From the NCBI GenBank assembly GCA_036940085.1, contig JALLBK010000386.1:1-22916 (forward strand): 22,916 nucleotides of DNA, read 5' to 3'. A program made the translations under genes and the position numbers. Shown here in pieces: positions 18,684 through 22,916 of the stretch; the stretch's first letter is position 1; the number at the start of each line of letters is the position of its first letter. The notes under the pieces were generated by a model, which ran no database searches, was not told the origin of the DNA, and was given only the letters and a program-made list of their open reading frames with translations. The DNA is from Discostella pseudostelligera (taxonomy: Eukaryota; Bacillariophyta; Thalassiosirophyceae; Thalassiosirales; Thalassiosiraceae).

Positions 18684-19120
18684 ATGTAATAGGAGTAGTA
18701 ATTAGTTTGTACGGTTTGTTGGGAGCGGCAGGGAGGTCGGATCGGATGTCGGCTGTCGGCGTCAATGTTATTCGTTACTCAGCAGTTACAACACATGAAG
18801 TAAGTAGTCGGTGGTTGATGTTATTTGCGTTTAATGGAATATTGGAGGAGTTGGGCACTGCCGCGTTCGTTGCTTGTAGTTTTGTCATCAGATGAATTAC
18901 AATAAAGTGATACAGATCGATCTGGTATCGTCCTTAACGTCGAAGCCCGATTTCTCCTGCTGGTTTACAGGTAAGAGAGCCAGAGACTATTTCAGTCTCT
19001 TATTAATTCTGATCTAGCTTTAAGTTAAATATTGTGGACATTTTAAGTCACAAGGCGGTCGGTTGTTCAGCGACCGTCAACCAAAGAAACAGTTGTGTGG
19101 AAAAGCGGCGACGTCGACCC
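18684..19120. other. Spacer between the galactokinase promoter and the kinase 3' end
   Basis: About 440 bp. No credible gene. It probably contains distal galactokinase promoter and the 3' UTR of the protein kinase gene. No further TGGCGGGA word was found beyond 18683. Confidence 0.4.
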
Positions 19121-20806
19121 TCACACAATTTCGGCATTGTGCATTCTGTCACCTGCCTCCTCGGGTTTTGCTAGTCTAGTATCAATATCTAATCTCGACC
19201 CATCTCTCAACGCTCTAATCTTCGACACATTTCTACTCCTACCAATTGCCTTGATCTTCTGCTCTGATTCGTTCGCACTCTCATTCATCATGATATCACC
19301 CACAATTCTATCCTCGTCGGCAGTCCAACCCTCCAACTCTTCAATAATAACCTGCAAAATGTGATCAAAGGATGGCCGAGAACGAGCATCCACCGACCAA
19401 CATTGACTCATTAATAAACTCCAACTCTCTGGCCAGGATGCATCCGGTGTGGGCCTATACCCCTTCCCCACAACCATATCGGCATGCATCTTACACGAAA
19501 ACCCAGAATAAGGCACCGACAATGCACATAATTGCCAAAAGAGTATCCCAAACGAGTAGGCATCCACCGAGAGAGAGTATGGTCGATTCAACGATACTTC
19601 CGGTGCCATGTATCTCAACGAACCCGTATTCCCCGTCAAATTGTACATCCCCTCCTCTACATCCGACTTATCCGAAGCAGTAATACGCTTGGCTAAACCA
19701 AAATCAAACATTTTCAACATACCCTCGGAATTGAAACCAATATTGTCCGGCTTTAAATCTCGATAGACAATATCCTGACTGTGCAAATATTGTAACGCAC
19801 TCGATAAATCTCTCGCGACGCTAAATCTTTCCATCCATATTCGATGCAATACATGATTCCTTCCACAGACGTAACCTAAGCATGACCCACACCAATATCC
19901 CTTGTTACATAGGACATCTTTTCTCCATAATTTGAGCTTATTGTCCAATGTCGAGACAAGTCGATCGAGGATGACAAAATATCGTGATTCGAGGGGGTCG
20001 GAATTAGCATGTCCTCGTAAAGAGAGTATGTGGGGATGGGAGAGCGCTGCTAAAAATTGCGATTCCACAGCCAAGTCAATGATGCCCTTATTGTGTTCAT
20101 CTTCGGGTAGATCGGGACGAAGTGTTTTAAGGACGTAGAGTTGGGCCGGGGGCTTGTGACTTGTGTTAGTATTGTCCAGCACACCTACCTGCTGAGAGGA
20201 AGAGGACGAGGATGACGATACATCAAAGGGTGCCGCAAAGGCAGCTCGAGATGCAGCCTCTTCTCTACCCGTATCATACACTTCTTGTAATTTGACAAAC
20301 TTGATTTCATGAACGAAGCTAAACCCTCCCCGACCAATAATATCCCCGAGAATGATTTCTTGAAATGCCAATGCAGGAAGTGGACCCGTCGGAGTTGTTG
20401 ATGATGATGGTGGTGCAGACATGGTTGATCTCGACGAAGATTTGTGAAGTGCAGAAGACGACGACAATTTCTTAATGTCGTAGTAATGCCGAAGCAGAGT
20501 TGGATGGACACGGGCGGCGTAATCGACGACTGAATTCGGAGAGCAAGAAGAAGATTTGCTCGTGGGCGATGATATTCCGACTCTATCAGCGGTGCTGGCC
20601 TTGTAGTGGCACAAAGATGAGGAGGAAGAGGTGTTGTCGTTGACTACTATTGGTATTGGCGGTAGCGGTGGCTGCCCCGACTCTTCGAGGAGCGGCTGTT
20701 GCTCGGCTACCACTGCGACCGCGGCAACGACGCTATTGGGAGTTAATTGGCGATGATGGCTTCCAGACGATAGCGCGCTAATCCGAAGACGCAGTCCGGA
20801 GCTCAT
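19121..20806 (-). CDS. Protein kinase (TKL-like Ser/Thr kinase) with a cysteine-rich insertion
   Basis: A single exon of 561 residues. The first 140 residues are low-complexity (Ser-rich) with no domain. The kinase domain (about 150-492) has a glycine loop IGRGGFSFVHE (158-168), the ATP-anchoring Lys227 in YVLKTL, the catalytic loop VYRDLKPDN with Asp350, DFGLAK (368-373), APE (401-403), SVDAYSFGILFWQL and the subdomain XI Arg in RSRPSF, so it should be active. Tyr replaces the usual His of HRD. A Ser-run insertion sits between the glycine loop and the Lys. A second insertion between the lobes (296-321) holds four Cys (300, 306, 309, 314) followed by a His, which might bind metal. An intron there is unlikely, since the only in-frame GT-AG pair would be about 33 nt. 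The GGFSxV loop and DFGLAK fit TKL-like kinases expanded in stramenopiles. Substrate unknown. Confidence 0.85.
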   Translation of the reverse strand: MSSGLRLRISALSSGSHHRQLTPNSVVAAVAVVAEQQPLLEESGQPPLPPIPIVVNDNTSSSSSLCHYKASTADRVGISSPTSKSSSCSPNSVVDYAARVHPTLLRHYYDIKKLSSSSALHKSSSRSTMSAPPSSSTTPTGPLPALAFQEIILGDIIGRGGFSFVHEIKFVKLQEVYDTGREEAASRAAFAAPFDVSSSSSSSSQQVGVLDNTNTSHKPPAQLYVLKTLRPDLPEDEHNKGIIDLAVESQFLAALSHPHILSLRGHANSDPLESRYFVILDRLVSTLDNKLKLWRKDVLCNKGYWCGSCLGYVCGRNHVLHRIWMERFSVARDLSSALQYLHSQDIVYRDLKPDNIGFNSEGMLKMFDFGLAKRITASDKSDVEEGMYNLTGNTGSLRYMAPEVSLNRPYSLSVDAYSFGILFWQLCALSVPYSGFSCKMHADMVVGKGYRPTPDASWPESWSLLMSQCWSVDARSRPSFDHILQVIIEELEGWTADEDRIVGDIMMNESANESEQKIKAIGRSRNVSKIRALRDGSRLDIDTRLAKPEEAGDRMHNAEIV

Positions 20807-21205
20807 GATATGTTTTCATCCTCTCCGGTGCCATAGCCGTTGGATCCGGGACGGCCATGTTGCAGGGGCGGGTGCAATGCAATAATAGTTATTTTGTGCT
20901 TGTGCTCATTGTAATGGTGTGAGTGTGAGGAGTTGTTGTTAGTTGTTGTTGTTGGCAAACATGAAAATGAATTACGGCAGTCACCCAATTGGCGATATTT
21001 AATACAGAAGCGAAGTACGCAAAATTGCCAAAATAGCTCGACTTTCATGTCTTGCTCATCGCGCCACAACCCGCACCGCGCACCTCGCTCTCACCCCTCC
21101 TCACCGTCACCGAGATCCGATGTCCGATGTGTATTTTTTTTTATTGTCAACAATAGGAGAGTCGTCATTAATAATACCAACTTCCTTCAGCTATTATCAT
21201 CTTCG
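20807..21205. promoter_or_regulatory. Divergent upstream region of the kinase and M43 protease genes
   Basis: About 400 bp. It contains a TTG repeat (about 20931-20954), an oligo-T run (about 21133-21141) and the palindromic word CCAATTGG (20989-20996). The protease frame is open through part of it, but the region lacks a signal peptide or a family match. No TGGCGGGA or G-box was seen. Confidence 0.35.
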
Positions 21206-22666
21206 ATGACGCCGCGCGCCTTTTACATGGTCCGACTCGCATTAATAAGAAGCAGAAGTCTGTTCTGCTTATCCATCTCCGTCATCATCATTGGCTTGCT
21301 ACGAACTGTTGATGCTCATGGTGGCAGGCATGACCATGATGATCATAACAACAACCCAAACCTCCGTGGCATCGCTGACGACCTAATAATAAACTCGAAG
21401 AATACTAGTACCTGCAAAGATGGCGAGCCACCATTCACTGTTGGCCAAGTAACTTTCAAATGTTTGTCCGATTTCCATCAGAGTGGTAAGGTGTGTGGTA
21501 CGCCCGCCATGTCTGAGGAGGAGCAAGTTAAAGCCGCCAAAGATTTTCAAGCTTGGACGACAATGAAGGCATCATTACTTGATGGTAGTATCGGGGCGGC
21601 AGCGAGCGTGTTGGCTGTTGATTGGAGCACTGTCATCACCATTCCGACATATTTTCATGTGATCCACTCCGGCACCTCGGGCAAGCAGTTTACATATGCC
21701 TCCAACCCAGCGTACATTCGAAATCAAATCAAGGCCCTTAACATTGGATATCGAGGAGAGTTAAGTGCGTATCCAACTTACCCCGGTCGTTCCTACGATC
21801 GGTACAGTGTCAGTAATGCAAACACAAAGATTCAGTTTTGTCTTGCAGGGACAACCGCTACGGACAAGGCATCGTGGTATACTGTGGCACCAGACAGCAG
21901 TGCAGAACTTTCCATGAAGACGGCCTTGAAGAAAGGTGGCAAAGAAGCACTCAATGTATACGTCGCTTCTCCTGGGGGAGGGATCCTTGGCTGGTCATCC
22001 TTTCCCGACAGCGGCACCGCGGTTAAAGATGGAATTGTTATTCTGAATGATAGTATGCCTGGTGGTAGTGCCTCCCCTTACAATGAAGGTGATACCTTAA
22101 CGCATGAGGTGGGTCACTGGTTAAATCTTTTGCACACCTTCCAGGGTGGTTGTTCGGGTGCTGGCGATTACATGAATTTTGCTCCTCCAAGTGCTGATTA
22201 TACAAGCACAACAGCAGCGAAAGAAAAAGTGGCGTCGTATGGATGTCCAGTGAATTTGGATGATTGTACCAATGATTCGGGGAAGAAAAACCCTATTCAC
22301 AGCTTCATGTCTTATGTTGATGTAAGTTTACTATTCATGACATTTCATGAAGATTATTTGCGTTTGTTTCTCATCAGCATACTTTTACTATGTTCTTATC
22401 TACTTGTATGATCGATGTTCGTTACTACTTTATTCTACCAGGACGACTGCATGGATCAGTTCACTCCTGGACAGGTGGTCAAAGTACAGCAAGCTTGGGA
22501 AATGTACCGTCACAAGTTTGGATACAGTGAGCTGTTTTCGGTTGCGCCAGATGGATTTAGTTGCGTGGGTCCAACAGTTGCACCATCATCAGCTAAACCA
22601 ACAACGAAACCAGTATCTGTGGTGACCAAATCGCCGACTAAAAGACCGACGAAGAAGCCCCGGTGA
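21206..22666 (+). CDS. Secreted pappalysin-like zinc metalloprotease (family M43), two exons
   Basis: Exon 1 is 21206-22321 and exon 2 is 22442-22666. The 120-bp intron starts GTAAGT and ends CAG, phase 0, joining YVD to DDCMDQF. The protein has 446 residues. The N terminus ([20 protein letters not shown]...SVIIIGLL) is a signal peptide or anchor, followed by a His/Asp-rich patch ([13 protein letters not shown]). The zinc motif [11 protein letters not shown] (300-310; ligands His300, His304, His310, catalytic Glu301) and the Met-turn FMSYVD (Met368), followed by [11 protein letters not shown], mark the metzincin fold. Cysteines around the site (GGCSG, YGCP, DDCT, DDCMD) match M43. The usual Gly of HExxHxxG is Asn, a variant I recall in other M43 members. 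The tail is Pro/Thr/Lys-rich ([17 protein letters not shown]), typical of secreted diatom proteins. An alternative start is the Met at 21227; the ATG at 21206 is the first one that gives the signal sequence. It is probably extracellular or in the secretory route; substrate unknown. Confidence 0.87.
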
Positions 22667-22890
22667 AGAGATAGTATTCGGTAGCCTTCAGCAGTTCTTG
22701 TACTTATTAGACAAGTACTACAACATGATGTAATTTGGAATCAGAAGTTCTTCTTTCGTGCTGGTGCTGTGTTTAGTTTAGTGTCGTCCTTGGTGCTGTT
22801 GACTGTTGAGCTTGTGTTGGCTTACTATGGTGTATTAATGCGTGGGAAATATAACAGCACCACTTCTTGTAGTATTATACTACGTAGTAA
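22667..22890. other. 3' flank of the M43 gene
   Basis: About 220 bp without a gene. A 15-bp near-palindrome, GTAGTAT-T-ATACTAC (22869-22883), sits just before the microsatellite. It is presumably 3' UTR and intergenic DNA. Confidence 0.4.
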
Positions 22891-22916
22891 TAGTAGTAGT
22901 AGTAGTAGTAGTAGTA
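22891..22916. repeat. (TAG)n/(GTA)n trinucleotide microsatellite at the window edge
   Basis: At least eight uninterrupted TAG units, running off the right end of the window, so the full length is unknown. Confidence 0.9.

Noticed and set aside
19850..19920. Small intron inside the kinase gene
   Set aside because: The frame stays open and the only GT-AG pair keeping frame would be about 33 nt, too short. The segment is kept as a coding insertion.

Overview
The window looks like nuclear DNA of a photosynthetic stramenopile, most likely a diatom and probably a centric one. The evidence is: genes broken by GT-AG introns (10 inferred, 72 to 409 bp); a signal peptide ending in an ASA-FVP plastid-import motif; a KRE6/SKN1-type beta-glucan (chrysolaminarin) enzyme; diatom-style ankyrin and C/H-repeat proteins; and tight gene spacing with no operons. 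Species was not determined.

Layout from left to right: the 3' end of an ankyrin-repeat gene (+, cut by the window edge); a four-exon GH16 KRE6/SKN1-like glucan transglycosylase (+); about 950 bp without a gene; a Golgi-type SGNH-hydrolase-like membrane protein (-) that is split only by an assembly artefact, a 72-bp duplication around an N; complex I subunit NDUFA12 (+, two exons); a 79-residue plastid-targeted protein recovered by splicing (-); a MANF/ARMET-family ER protein (+, two exons); MCTS1-like PUA protein (-) divergent from PCNA (+, two exons); a protein with three C-x2-H-x20-CPxC repeats (-, two exons); a mitochondrial-type PPR protein (+); galactokinase (-); a TKL-like protein kinase (-); and a secreted pappalysin-like M43 metalloprotease (+, two exons). 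The right edge is a GTA microsatellite.

These are mostly unrelated housekeeping genes, but one regulatory link stands out. The E2F-like word TGGCGGGA (either strand) occurs ten times. All copies lie in or next to upstream regions, and all belong to three loci: the glucan transglycosylase (2), the shared MCTS1/PCNA promoter (3) and galactokinase (5). A 16-bp form is identical between the PCNA and galactokinase promoters, and an 11-bp form is shared by the transglycosylase and galactokinase promoters. I infer that DNA replication and two sugar or storage-glucan genes may share cell-cycle control. No mobile element, CRISPR array, rRNA or convincing tRNA was seen. I did not find a clearly unprecedented multi-gene system. 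The most interesting items are the shared E2F-like grammar, the protist MANF homologue, the small spliced plastid protein and the C/H-repeat protein.
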